Below the pieces are notes generated by a model. The model saw only the letters and a program-made list of their open reading frames with translations, was not told where the DNA came from and searched no databases. This document shows, piece after piece, positions 17,047 through 25,406 of a stretch of DNA of 64,000 nucleotides. A program made the translations under genes and the position numbers. The stretch's first letter is position 1, and every line of letters begins with the position of its first letter. The DNA is taken from positions 1 through 64,000 of the forward strand of contig NZ_JAGRPM010000080.1 in NCBI RefSeq assembly GCF_019449565.1, written 5' to 3'. This DNA comes from Rhodoblastus sp. GTDB lineage: Bacteria; Pseudomonadota; Alphaproteobacteria; Rhizobiales; Beijerinckiaceae.

Positions 17047-18102
17047 CTAGATGAAGCCGATGCGCGACATCGGGTCTTCTCCTTTAGCGATGCTTTTCGC
17101 CCGTTCGAGATCATCGGCCAAAATTGTCATGGTGCCGCGTTCGGCGGCGTAGCCGGACGCCAGCAACAGCAATTTTCCCATGAGTCGCGGGCTGTACTCA
17201 GCGAGGATGGCCAGCGCGTCCGCATCGAGGCGGCGCTGAGTACTGCGCCGCAAGGCGGCGAACGTGTTGAAGACGTTCTGCGCGACGTATCGACGTTCGG
17301 CGCCTTCTGGCGGTTCGATGGGGATGATGAGCATCCTGTCGAGGACGGGCGCGGGGATTCCTTCCGTCGCATTGGCCGTGCAGAGCCAGAAGAGATGGTC
17401 GGCGCGAATTTCCAGGCCCAGAAAGGCGTCGGCGAAGGCGCTGGCGTTCTCCGGTTCAAACAGGTTCAGGAAAATGTCGTGCGGCCGCTCCTGATGGCCC
17501 ATGTGGGGCGCCTTTTCGATTTCGTCGACGAGGATGACGGGCGACGCCGAGAGATCGTCGAGCAGGGTGGTGGCGATCAGGCCGGGGCGGGCGGCCCGCC
17601 AGGAGGCGCTGTGGCCGACCAGATCGCCGACGTCGTCGCATAGCGTCATCGAGATCGAGACGAAGGTCTCGCCCAGCGCAGCAGCCAGCCGCCGGGCCGC
17701 ATAGGTCTTGCCGATTCCGGGAGGTCCGACCAGCAGTAGGGGCGTCACCCGCATCGGCGCGCCGTTCAGGGAGGAGGCCAACGCCTCACGTCGGAAGAGG
17801 TCGACGACCGGTCCGAAGCTTGGAATCCGCTGTTTCAACGCATCGAGATCGTCCACCAGGGCAGGGGTTCCGGTGAGCACCTTTCGCTCTGGCCCGAGGA
17901 AGCTGGCGGCGACGCGCTCCAGCGCGGCGATCCGCTTCCGATCGTCGGAATCGACGCCGAAGTCGCCGCCAGAATTGCCCCCCGCCACTTCGATCAGCGC
18001 TTTTAACTGCGCCGGTTCATACAGCTGGATGGACGCAGGCTCGGGGCGCGGCAAACGCCAATTCGTGCGATCCGCATCGTCGGCATGGGTGTTCTTTGGC
18101 AT
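17047..18102 (-). CDS. AAA+ ATPase, Lon/MoxR-like core without protease domain
   Basis: A 351-residue ATPase. Walker A is LLLVGPPGIGKTYAARRL (GPPGIGKT at 126-133), Walker B VILVDEIEKAP (Asp193-Glu194), with sensor-like CTANAT and the arginine-finger region VLDRMLIIPIEPP. The core resembles the ATPase module of Lon, but no Ser-Lys protease domain follows and the N-terminal 120 residues are not the Lon substrate domain. It lies convergent to the GHKL gene with only 14 bases between the stops. The ATG at 18102 has AAGG in TCCAAGGAAAAATCC only on the other strand, so its ribosome site is weak. Role unknown; its place between restriction genes and integrase makes a defence or element-maintenance role plausible. 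Confidence 0.7.
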   Translation of the reverse strand: MPKNTHADDADRTNWRLPRPEPASIQLYEPAQLKALIEVAGGNSGGDFGVDSDDRKRIAALERVAASFLGPERKVLTGTPALVDDLDALKQRIPSFGPVVDLFRREALASSLNGAPMRVTPLLLVGPPGIGKTYAARRLAAALGETFVSISMTLCDDVGDLVGHSASWRAARPGLIATTLLDDLSASPVILVDEIEKAPHMGHQERPHDIFLNLFEPENASAFADAFLGLEIRADHLFWLCTANATEGIPAPVLDRMLIIPIEPPEGAERRYVAQNVFNTFAALRRSTQRRLDADALAILAEYSPRLMGKLLLLASGYAAERGTMTILADDLERAKSIAKGEDPMSRIGFI

Positions 18103-18219
18103 TTTATGGGGTCTCCAAGGAAAAATCCTATGGAAACCAACGGCAACTTATCTTCCTTTGATCATGCCCGAGGCAACAGCCGCTCGTCAGGGCGCTCACA
18201 TTGAGGCCCAACGCATCCG

Positions 18220-18237
18220 GAAGCCCGAAAGGGCTTC
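18220..18237 (-). terminator. Hairpin downstream of the integrase gene
   Basis: GAAGCCC and GGGCTTC form a 7-bp stem around a GAAA loop, 8 bases past the integrase stop. It has no T-run on the downstream (leftward) side, so it may be a weak or rho-assisted terminator. Confidence 0.35.
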
Positions 18238-18244
18238 TCAAGAC

Positions 18245-20167
18245 TCACGGCTTTGTCTCGGGCTTTCTCTTGGGCTTAGGCTTCGCATTCTGCCGCCGGG
18301 CGGATTCGTCGGCCAACTCGCGCAATTTGGCGTAATCGATCGGCAATTCGATCGCATCAATCATGCGCTTGAGGTTTTGGACGTAAAGGCCCTTGTTATA
18401 TCGCTCCGCCTCCGACACGCGCACGCCTTCGTGGCCCATCAACTCGTTGACCCAGGAGTCCTTGAATTCCGTGTTGCCAAGCGTGGTGGCGACGAAGTGT
18501 CGTAAAGATTGATGCGTCAGCCGTTTCGCCGTCGCGCGATCAAAAACCTCTCTCAGCATGCGGCCGTAGCGCTTCTCCAAGTCTGCGCCATAGGTTTCGT
18601 GGGCGTTGTCGTTCGAGAGTTCCGGGAAAATGAGATCGTCAGGTCCGAATTGCGCGAGGTGGATGTCGAAGCCCAAAATGAACATGGCGTCGTGCAACGG
18701 CACCGGCCGCTCAGCATTGGTGTTCTTGAGTTTGAGCGAGGGATCGTTGGCCAGATCAATGCAAAGGATCATGCCCAGCAAGGGGGCTATTTCGTACCGG
18801 AAGTGCCGCCTGCGCAGTTGGGCGGCCTCTTCGATCCGCAATCCATGATGAACGCACAGCAGCGGCGTCCAGTACATAGCGTCACGAATGATGACGTTCC
18901 CGGGGACGGCGACATGATAGGCCGACCTCCGGCCGGTCCAGTAAGGCGCTTCGGACAGACGTTTGATGTCGTCGAATTTCGCCGCATCCCTTTCGGCGCG
19001 GCGGGCCTTCTTCGATTTGTCGATCCAGATGTGATAGCCTTCTGTGATATTTTTCAGCTTTTTGGCAACAAGCACGGCTTTGAAATTGCTAATATGTTTA
19101 TTGAAGGTTTTCGGATTTATTGTCTTGAGTCGTTCTTCGATAATTAGGCGTTTGTTCGCGTCCTGAATGAACGGAATTGTTTCGCGGGCGTTTTCTATTT
19201 TCTTTTTTGTGCTCTCAAGGCTGTCCCCGTCTGCTCGAAAATTCTTATAATCATTTGCAAGCGCCAGGAATTCCTTCTCAAAGCGCTTCATGTCGTCGTC
19301 GTCATATTCATCGAGCGGCTTGTCCCCAAGAATCCAGGTGACGACCGAACAGGTGCTCTCGAATTCGCGCCGGCGGTCAGACGGCATCTCTTTTCGGGTG
19401 TTGATCTGACGGTCGAGGAATTCGGCGAACGCGTCGGTGAGAACCGGACATTTCGCGTTGGACGCCGTTGCCTTCGATTCCGCGCCAGCGGCGGTTGGCG
19501 GTTTGCCGGGGACGCCAGAAATCGATCCGGACGAAGGTCTTGTCGCAACCGAAATCGTTTCGCTGTCTGGCGCCGGATTGAAGATGCGAAGTTTCGACCG
19601 CATCAAGAAGCCCAGCGGCCCGGTGAGCTCGTTGGCGTGGCTGTGGGCGACACGGAGATACTCGTCCCCCAGCGCCCGGCCGAGGGCGCGCGTCGCCAGG
19701 CGCTCATCCAGGGAGCCCGGCGGAATCGTCGCACCGACGCGCGTCGCGAGGTCGGCGACGGCCTCGGTGTTGATGGCGATGTCATTATTCTCGGCGCGCC
19801 GTCGAATCTCGGCGCCGAGGCCCGCGAAACCGTGGATGTCGATAAGGCGGCGCCGACTGGCGTCGCCGACATTTGGCGATAACGAGGCCTTGTCCGCTTC
19901 GATGCCATTTCGGCAGTCGGCAAGATAAAGCCCGATCATCTGATCGATTTGGGCTGGGGTCAGCGTCTGATCCTGGCGCACGGCGGCAAAAACCTCTTCA
20001 CAGCGAATCCACATGGCATGTGCAAAATATTGTGCCATACGCGCTGATAAAGGTCCAAGGCCCTTGACAATTTCCTGTTTTTGGAATCTCGCCCGCAAAT
20101 CGAACGGCACCGCCCGGCGAAAGAGGACGGCTGCGCCACGTCGACGGAGATGGTACCCAGCGCTCAT
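18245..20167 (-). CDS. int: Tyrosine recombinase, island integrase (DUF6538 type)
   Basis: Site-specific recombinase expected to integrate and excise the element at the neighbouring tRNA gene. From the ATG at 20167 it has 640 residues. The N-terminus GYHLRRRGAAVLFRRAVP is the short DUF6538-like DNA-binding part. A SAM-like core-binding domain spans roughly 220-390. The catalytic domain has HHGLRIEEAAQL (Arg near 440), LTHQSLRHFVATTL (His-x-x-Arg near 553), ELMGHEGVRVSE and the nucleophile Tyr in ERYNKG near 587. A GTG at 20191 would add eight residues. The region 19015-19260, in the middle of the gene, is visibly AT-richer than the neighbours, as expected for acquired DNA. The gene starts 114 bases from the 3' end of tRNA-Gln. 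Confidence 0.92.
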   Translation of the reverse strand: MSAGYHLRRRGAAVLFRRAVPFDLRARFQKQEIVKGLGPLSARMAQYFAHAMWIRCEEVFAAVRQDQTLTPAQIDQMIGLYLADCRNGIEADKASLSPNVGDASRRRLIDIHGFAGLGAEIRRRAENNDIAINTEAVADLATRVGATIPPGSLDERLATRALGRALGDEYLRVAHSHANELTGPLGFLMRSKLRIFNPAPDSETISVATRPSSGSISGVPGKPPTAAGAESKATASNAKCPVLTDAFAEFLDRQINTRKEMPSDRRREFESTCSVVTWILGDKPLDEYDDDDMKRFEKEFLALANDYKNFRADGDSLESTKKKIENARETIPFIQDANKRLIIEERLKTINPKTFNKHISNFKAVLVAKKLKNITEGYHIWIDKSKKARRAERDAAKFDDIKRLSEAPYWTGRRSAYHVAVPGNVIIRDAMYWTPLLCVHHGLRIEEAAQLRRRHFRYEIAPLLGMILCIDLANDPSLKLKNTNAERPVPLHDAMFILGFDIHLAQFGPDDLIFPELSNDNAHETYGADLEKRYGRMLREVFDRATAKRLTHQSLRHFVATTLGNTEFKDSWVNELMGHEGVRVSEAERYNKGLYVQNLKRMIDAIELPIDYAKLRELADESARRQNAKPKPKRKPETKP

Positions 20168-20191
20168 GATCCGGCGGCCCGTTTGGACCAC

Positions 20192-20280
20192 GACTTTGGA
20201 CCACGCCTCTGGACCCTAAGAATCCTGCGAGTGCGCAATCGGCAGAAAGCCGCGCCAGATCAGTCGGTTAAGGAAAAATG
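20192..20280. other. Presumed attachment (attR) junction between integrase and tRNA-Gln
   Basis: Non-coding 89 bases between the integrase start and the tRNA 3' end. Tyrosine recombinases of this kind usually integrate within the 3' part of a tRNA, keeping the gene intact. A second copy of the tRNA 3' end was looked for between 1 and 8400 and not seen, so the exact core and the left border are undefined. Confidence 0.4.
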
Positions 20281-20354
20281 TGGCTGGGAGACCTGGATTC
20301 GAACCAAGATTAACGGAGTCAGAGTCCGCTGTTCTACCGTTGAACTATCTCCCA
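20281..20354 (-). tRNA. tRNA-Gln (anticodon CTG)
   Basis: A complete cloverleaf can be drawn on the minus strand: acceptor TGGGAGA with TCTCCCA, D-arm GTTC/GAAC, anticodon stem GCGGA/TCCGT with loop CTCTGAC, and T-arm CTTGG/CCAGG around TTCGAAT. The anticodon CTG reads CAG (Gln). The 3' CCA is encoded (plus-strand TGG at 20281-20283). Its 3' end points at the integrase gene, so it is the likely attachment site. Confidence 0.95.
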
Positions 20355-20543
20355 CCGGGCGCGTGGCCAAGCTGGGCTTCACATAACGAAAGGGCCGGTG
20401 GAACGCAACCCCCCATTTGCATCACAAACTGGGCGCTTTTGCCGGGTGGACCTGTGTTTTCCACATAAATCCCTTGTCGGCCCGCTTGTCGGCGCTTTAT
20501 GCTGGCGCGTTGACCAGTAGCGCGCGGAGACGCGGGAGGAATA

Positions 20544-21629
20544 GTGCCGTCAGCTGACGCGACAGGGGCCAATCATTCCGACGGCCAGTCGGCGACTCTG
20601 CCGCGGTTTTCCGCCGGCGGGGGGCCTTCGCTCGCGCGGCGCACGGCGACCTATGCCGCGCTCGATCTCGGCACCAATAATTGCCGTTTGCTGGTGGCGC
20701 GGCCGGTCTGCGACCACGAGAATCCCTTTGGCGAAAGTTTTCGCATTGTCGACGCCTTTTCGCGGATCGTCCGCCTGGGGGAGGGGCTAAGCCAGAGCGG
20801 ACAGCTCTCCGAGGCCGCGATCCGGCGCACTATCGACGCCTTGCTGGTCTGCCGCGACAAGATGGCCTCACGAGGCGTCACGCGCTCCCGCCTGATCGCC
20901 ACCGAGGCCTGCCGGGCGGCGGCGAACGGCGCCGAATTCATCGAACGGGTGCGGGAAAGCACCGGCCTGGCGCTCGAAATCATCAGCCGCGAGACCGAGG
21001 CGCGCCTCGCCGCCGAGGGCTGCGCCTCGCTCGCCGATTCGGCGGCCAAAAGCGTGGTGCTGTTCGATATCGGCGGCGGCTCGTCCGAAATCGTCTGGCT
21101 TGGCTCCGGAGCAGGAATTCCTGGCGGCGACAGGGTGCGGCACTGGACCTCGCTTCAGCTTGGCGTGGTGACACTGGCCGAGCGATTCGGCGGCGCAGAC
21201 GTCACTTTTGCGCAATTCGCCGCCATGACCGAACTGGTCGTTTCCGAATTGCAGCAATTTCTGGCCTCGGCTGCGAAGGAAGAGCGGTGCAACCGCTTCC
21301 ATCTGCTCGGAACCTCGGGCACGGTCACGACCCTTGCGGGCGTTCATTTGAATTTGCCGCGCTATGACCGACGCCGTGTAGACGGACTCTGGATGTCCCA
21401 CGCGGAAATAGATGCGGTGATGAATCGCTTGCGCCGCATGTCCTTTGCGGAGCGTTCGCGCAATTCCTGCATCGGCCCGGACCGCGCCGATCTGGTGCTG
21501 GCGGGCTGCGCGATTCTCGAAGGAATTCGCCGCTGTTTTCCTTCCGAGCGAATCCGTATCGCCGATCGCGGCTTGCGCGAGGGGATTCTGCTGGAGCTGA
21601 TGCGGGCGGATCGTTCCTTCGCTTTTTGA
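20544..21629 (+). CDS. ppx: Exopolyphosphatase / guanosine pentaphosphatase (Ppx/GppA)
   Basis: Phosphohydrolase of the ASKHA superfamily acting on polyphosphate or pppGpp. The 361-residue protein has the family phosphate loops AALDLGTNNCRLLVA near residue 38 and VVLFDIGGGSSEIVWLG near 170, and the middle element LIATEACRAAANGAEFIERV. The start is the GTG at 20544, with GGGAGGA at 20534-20540. About 35 residues before the first motif are poorly ordered (Ser/Gly/Ala). In many relatives the neighbour is an rRNA 2'-O-methyltransferase gene; here the next intact gene is different, which fits the rearranged stretch downstream. A terminator follows the stop by 43 bases. Confidence 0.9.
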   Translation: MPSADATGANHSDGQSATLPRFSAGGGPSLARRTATYAALDLGTNNCRLLVARPVCDHENPFGESFRIVDAFSRIVRLGEGLSQSGQLSEAAIRRTIDALLVCRDKMASRGVTRSRLIATEACRAAANGAEFIERVRESTGLALEIISRETEARLAAEGCASLADSAAKSVVLFDIGGGSSEIVWLGSGAGIPGGDRVRHWTSLQLGVVTLAERFGGADVTFAQFAAMTELVVSELQQFLASAAKEERCNRFHLLGTSGTVTTLAGVHLNLPRYDRRRVDGLWMSHAEIDAVMNRLRRMSFAERSRNSCIGPDRADLVLAGCAILEGIRRCFPSERIRIADRGLREGILLELMRADRSFAF

Positions 21630-21672
21630 TCGCGGCGATGGCGCCCGGCGCGGAAGGCTCAAAGCGGCAATA

Positions 21673-21703
21673 GGCCGCCATCGACCCGTGGGGCGGCTTT
21701 TTT
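21673..21703 (+). terminator. Rho-independent terminator after ppx
   Basis: GCCGCC (21673-21678) and GGCGGC (21692-21697) with a 13-base loop, followed by six T (21698-21703). It lies 43 bases downstream of the ppx stop. Confidence 0.7.
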
Positions 21704-21831
21704 CGCCGGCTGCGGTTTTCAGCCTCAGAACGTAATATCCACGACACGCCGCAAAGTTCCATAATATTGATTATGCGAATCGATCACGGTTCGTAATCCC
21801 CTCCTTCACCTGATCGCTGTCCGTCGCATCG

Positions 21832-22419
21832 TCATTGACGCTTCAAGCGCAAAGCTGGCTTTTCGACAAAATACCAGGATAAAGCCGAGATAAATATCGA
21901 CGCCAGCACCGTCGCGATGACCCATTGCGCGTTTCGACCCATGCCGACAGGATCAAGCAACGCGATCATGATCGGGCCGTGCCAGATATAGATTCCATAG
22001 GACAAATCGGGGAGTCGAAATGTCCCTTGCGGCAGGCATATCGCCAGCAAAATGGTCGCGGCCATCAAAAGCGGCAAGCTTGCCAAGCCTAAACCGTCCG
22101 CCAAGCCTGCCCTGCAAATGACGACGACGATTGCAGGCCAAACCCATGAAAGCCTCCGCAGCCGATCATGGTAGATATTGACCAGGTTCCCAGCAAAAAA
22201 CGAAACGAACGTATGGAAAAGCCGGTATTTTGTCGTGGGATCTTCGACATATCTCTCGCCAAGCAGCAATAGGACAATGATAGACGCTGTAAGCAATGGA
22301 GATTTATGTAACGAAAACATAAATAACAAGGCTGTAAAAGCATAGAGTCCATCTTCGACGCTCAGGGACCAAAGCGGAAGCGTTACGCCCCGGAACTGGC
22401 CCATATATCCGGCGGACAA
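21832..22419 (-). pseudogene. Acyltransferase 3 family membrane protein, N-terminus missing
   Basis: About 195 residues equal to the C-terminal half of an OafA/YrhL-type membrane O-acyltransferase, which normally has 350 or more. The family signature LPLWSLSVEDGLYAF stands near the beginning, followed by several membrane spans, the late element LPDLSYGIYIWHGPIM and the terminal WYFVEKPALRLKR. The part with the catalytic His in the first spans is gone. In frame upstream there is a TAG within 30 bases, and similarity ends at about 22420, where an oppositely oriented gene fragment begins. Read as a remnant of a surface-polysaccharide modification gene. Confidence 0.7.
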
Positions 22420-22422
22420 ATA

Positions 22423-22710
22423 TTGCAGCTCGATTCCGAGAGCGGTCTATGCGACCCGAGCTATCTGGCCTGGCTCAATTATTGGGACGCGATGAGTTTC
22501 GCCCGCACGGAACTCTACCGCCTATTTCCTTTTCGTCGCAACGATCTGGCGCTGGGTTTCGGCCATGAGGACTGGCACTGGAACGCTTGGACCCTGGCCG
22601 AAGGCGTGCCGCACAAGCCAGCGCCCAAAACGATGCACTTCAAGCGGTCCAGAAAAGGCTCCCAGATGGATAAAGTGAATTGTACCGGCGGCGTTCGCTG
22701 GCCTCTTTGA
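22423..22710 (+). pseudogene. Fragment, probable glycosyltransferase C-terminus
   Basis: A 95-residue open stretch without a proper start that looks like the end of a longer protein. LAWLNYWDAMSFARTELYRL and LGFGHEDWHWNAWTLAEG, then PHKPAPKTMHFKRSRKGSQM, resemble the C-terminal region of family 2-like glycosyltransferases, where a GHEDW or GxEDxD element is common. The recognition is by pattern only. Its upstream end coincides with the broken end of the acyltransferase remnant on the other strand, so both were probably cut in one event. Confidence 0.35.
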
Positions 22711-23067
22711 CGCAGACGCATTGTCTTTCCGACCATTCACGCGGACGGCCCGGCGCCAGCTCCTTCTGTTCACGAAATTGTGATGCTGCTCGACAAACTG
22801 CGCACAACCGGCTGTCCAATCGGGCCAACGAGCAAAAACGCCAGCTTTTTGGTCATTCTTGGCGCGATTTGCGGCTGATTAAATCTAGCCAAACCGGGGG
22901 AGTTGCTGCTAAAAGGTTATTGCGCGGGCTTTGGGCGAAAATATCCACACACCATCGGCTGGCGTTTCCGGGCGGTCAATTACGGCCGTGGCGGGAGCAA
23001 GGTGTCGTACGGCGTAACTCTGAGCTGTACGTCACGATTGAAATGAGGCGGAGATCTAAAGGCGGTC
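22711..23067. other. Intergenic region with no supported gene
   Basis: This stretch carries no open frame that I can defend on either strand. It follows the glycosyltransferase fragment and must contain the promoter and leader of the cold-shock-domain gene. AAAGGCGG (23058-23065) serves as a ribosome binding site. No repeats or IS ends were seen. Confidence 0.4.
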
Positions 23068-23748
23068 ATGAGCAAAGGTAAAGATTTTCGGGGACCCAGG
23101 AAGCGCGGTTTTGATGATGATGGGCCCTCGCCTTATGACAATCCGCGCCAGGTTCGCCCCACTCGCCCCGCATTTGACCGTCCGCCCATGGGCGGTGGCT
23201 TTGGCGATTTCGGCGCAGCGCCGCAGGCCAGTTTTGGCGCCGCCAATGCGATCGACGCCGTTGTGAAATGGTTCAAGGGCGACAAGGGCTTCGGCTTCGT
23301 CGAGCTGTCCAATGGCAGCGGCGACGCCTTCCTGCACATCGGCGCCCTGCAGTCGGCCGGCTATGAGACCGTTCCGCCCGGCGCCAAGCTGAAAGTCGTT
23401 GTCGCCAATGGCGTCAAGGGCCAGCAGGTCACCCGCGTGCTCGAAGTCGACACTGCTGGCGCCGCCGAACGCGCGCCGCAGCGCACCTTCGATCCGGCCC
23501 GTCCGCCGGCGGCGCGCCGTGCGCCCGACCTTTCCAACGCCGTGGAAATCCAGGGCGCCGTGAAGTGGTTCGATGGCGCCAAGGGCTTCGGTTTCGTTCA
23601 GGCGAATGATGGCGGCAAGGACGTTTTCGTCCATATCTCCATCCTCGGCCAGGCCGGAATTTCGCAGCTGCCCGAAGGCCAACCGGTGACCATGAAGGTC
23701 GTCGACACGCAGAAGGGCCGTGAAGCGGTCGCCATCTCGCTCGCCTGA
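23068..23748 (+). CDS. Protein with two cold-shock domains
   Basis: Cytoplasmic RNA/ssDNA-binding protein of 226 residues. After a basic, Pro/Gly-rich N-terminal tail (about 65 residues) come two cold-shock domains: the first with VVKWFKGDKGFGFVEL (RNP1-like) and DAFLHIGAL (RNP2-like), the second with AVKWFDGAKGFGFVQ and DVFVHISIL. A Pro/Arg/Ala linker of about 30 residues joins them. Double-CSD proteins are common in Alphaproteobacteria, beside single-domain CspA, and often act in stationary phase or stress. The product is likely an RNA chaperone or translation modulator. A strong terminator follows immediately. Confidence 0.92.
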   Translation: MSKGKDFRGPRKRGFDDDGPSPYDNPRQVRPTRPAFDRPPMGGGFGDFGAAPQASFGAANAIDAVVKWFKGDKGFGFVELSNGSGDAFLHIGALQSAGYETVPPGAKLKVVVANGVKGQQVTRVLEVDTAGAAERAPQRTFDPARPPAARRAPDLSNAVEIQGAVKWFDGAKGFGFVQANDGGKDVFVHISILGQAGISQLPEGQPVTMKVVDTQKGREAVAISLA

Positions 23749-23773
23749 GCTTTGGCAGATTGAACGCAATTCA

Positions 23774-23801
23774 GAGCAGGGCGCCGGCGCCCTGCTCTTT
23801 T
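23774..23801 (+). terminator. Rho-independent terminator after the cold-shock gene
   Basis: Perfect 12-bp palindrome GAGCAGGGCGCC / GGCGCCCTGCTC (23774-23797) followed by TTTT. It sits 25 bases after the stop and before the mazG start. Confidence 0.85.
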
Positions 23802-23816
23802 CATTTGGGATATCCG

Positions 23817-24659
23817 ATGCAGCCTTCGCGCGAAATTTCCCGCCTCCTCGAAATCATGGCCGCCCTCCGCACCCCGGACACGGGCTGCGCCTGGGATCTG
23901 GCGCAAGACTTCAAGAGCATCGCGCCCTATGCTGTCGAAGAAGCCTGCGAAGTTGTCGATGCGATCGAGCGCGAAGATTTCGTCGATCTGCGCGATGAAT
24001 TGGGCGACCTTCTACTCCAAGTTGTTTTTCAGGCCCGCATGGCGCAGGAGCGCGACCTGTTCGATTTCGGCGGCGTGGTCGAGGCCATCACACAGAAACT
24101 GATCCGCCGTCACCCGCACGTCTTCGGCGAACCCGAGCAACGCACGCCGGAAGCGGTGGAAGGGGCCTGGGCCGAAATCAAGGCGCAGGAGAAGGCTGAA
24201 AAGGCCGCGGCGCGCCGGATCGCGGGCCTGCCGGATCAGGCGCGGCAAGGCTTTCTCGCCGATGTGCCCGGTGCCCTCCCCGCACTGACCCGAGCGATCA
24301 AATTGCAGGACAAAGCCTCCAAGGTCGGCTTCGATTGGAACGACGCCCGCCTGGTTCTGGCGAAAATCCGTGAGGAATGCGACGAAGTCGAGGAGGCGTT
24401 GGACCGTGGCGACAAGGCCCATGTCGCCAGCGAAATCGGCGACGTCTTGTTCGCGGTCGCTAATCTTGCGCGCCACGTCAAAACAGACCCGGAAAGCGCG
24501 CTGCGCGGCTGCAACGCCAAATTCGAACGCCGCTTTCATCATATTGAGCGGGAACTCGAACGCCGGGGCAAAAAACTCGGCGAGGCCACGCTGATGGAGA
24601 TGGACACGCTGTGGGATGAGGCCAAGAAGCTCGAAGCGATTCTCGAAACCTCTTCTTGA
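23817..24659 (+). CDS. mazG: Nucleoside triphosphate pyrophosphohydrolase MazG
   Basis: House-cleaning enzyme that hydrolyses (d)NTPs to NMP and pyrophosphate. From the ATG at 23817 it has 280 residues and two MazG repeats. In the first the metal-binding residues are EEACEVVDAIE and DELGDLLLQVVF; in the second EECDEVEEALD and SEIGDVLFAVANLAR. CAWDLAQDFKSIAPYAVEE is the typical opening. An in-frame start at 23760 would place the cold-shock terminator inside the coding region, so it is rejected. The gene is convergent with the methyltransferase, with 9 bases between the stops. Confidence 0.93.
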   Translation: MQPSREISRLLEIMAALRTPDTGCAWDLAQDFKSIAPYAVEEACEVVDAIEREDFVDLRDELGDLLLQVVFQARMAQERDLFDFGGVVEAITQKLIRRHPHVFGEPEQRTPEAVEGAWAEIKAQEKAEKAAARRIAGLPDQARQGFLADVPGALPALTRAIKLQDKASKVGFDWNDARLVLAKIREECDEVEEALDRGDKAHVASEIGDVLFAVANLARHVKTDPESALRGCNAKFERRFHHIERELERRGKKLGEATLMEMDTLWDEAKKLEAILETSS

Positions 24660-24668
24660 CGCGAAAGC

Positions 24669-25397
24669 TCAGGCAGGCTTGCGCAACACAGCCCGCCAGT
24701 GGCGGCTGGGCGTCGGCACCGGCGGAACGTCTTCCAGACTTTCCAGCACGAGGCCGCAGGCGGCAAACGCCTCGATATCCGAACGGGCGAGCGGCCATGG
24801 CGGCCCCTCGCTCCCCTGCCCTTCGTCGCGCGCACGGGAGATCACCAGCAGGCGTCCGCCCGGCTTGATCAAATCAGTCAGAGCCTGACGCGCGGCAGGC
24901 AGAATTTCCGCTGGAAGCGCCTGCAAAGTATAGGTCTCGTGCACGAGATCGAAAGCGCCGCGCCATTCGGGCGGCGGCGCGAACAGATCGGCGGCCTGGA
25001 ATTCGATATTGCTGCCGGGAAAGCGTTCCTGCGCCCATTCCGCCGCACGCGGCACGAGGTCGAAGGCCGTGACTTTCGCGCCGCCCTCCGCCAGAGCCGC
25101 GGCGTTGTCGCCCAACCCGCAACCCACATCCAACGCCGTCAGCCCCCGAAGATCCGGGCCTTTGGCCAGCCAATTCGTCAGCAGCGGATGGGCGACCATA
25201 TTGCCCCAGGGCACATTGGCCGGGTCGTCCCCGGAAAGCGCGTAAACGGCTTCGAACCATTCACGCCTTTTCGGGTCCTTCAGCGCCCCACCCTGCTGCT
25301 TGGCCGGGTCAATGGCGTCGAGCCTCTGCCGCGCCGCCGCGCGCTTAGCGGCCTGTTCAGGATCAAGCGGATCGAAAGTCCGCGACTGCCCCGCCAT
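24669..25397 (-). CDS. Class I SAM-dependent methyltransferase
   Basis: A 242-residue protein with a Rossmann methyltransferase core. Motif I is LTALDVGCGLGDNAAALAE near residue 88, the acidic end of strand 2 is VTAFDLVPRAAEWA, and motif IV-like FDLVHETYTLQALP is followed by IKPGGRLLVISRARDE. The substrate is not evident; the general layout is that of small-molecule or thiopurine-like methyltransferases. It starts 9 bases after the gyrA stop on the same strand and is probably cotranscribed with gyrA. Confidence 0.82.
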   Translation of the reverse strand: MAGQSRTFDPLDPEQAAKRAAARQRLDAIDPAKQQGGALKDPKRREWFEAVYALSGDDPANVPWGNMVAHPLLTNWLAKGPDLRGLTALDVGCGLGDNAAALAEGGAKVTAFDLVPRAAEWAQERFPGSNIEFQAADLFAPPPEWRGAFDLVHETYTLQALPAEILPAARQALTDLIKPGGRLLVISRARDEGQGSEGPPWPLARSDIEAFAACGLVLESLEDVPPVPTPSRHWRAVLRKPA

Positions 25398-25406
25398 AAC
25401 GCGTTC

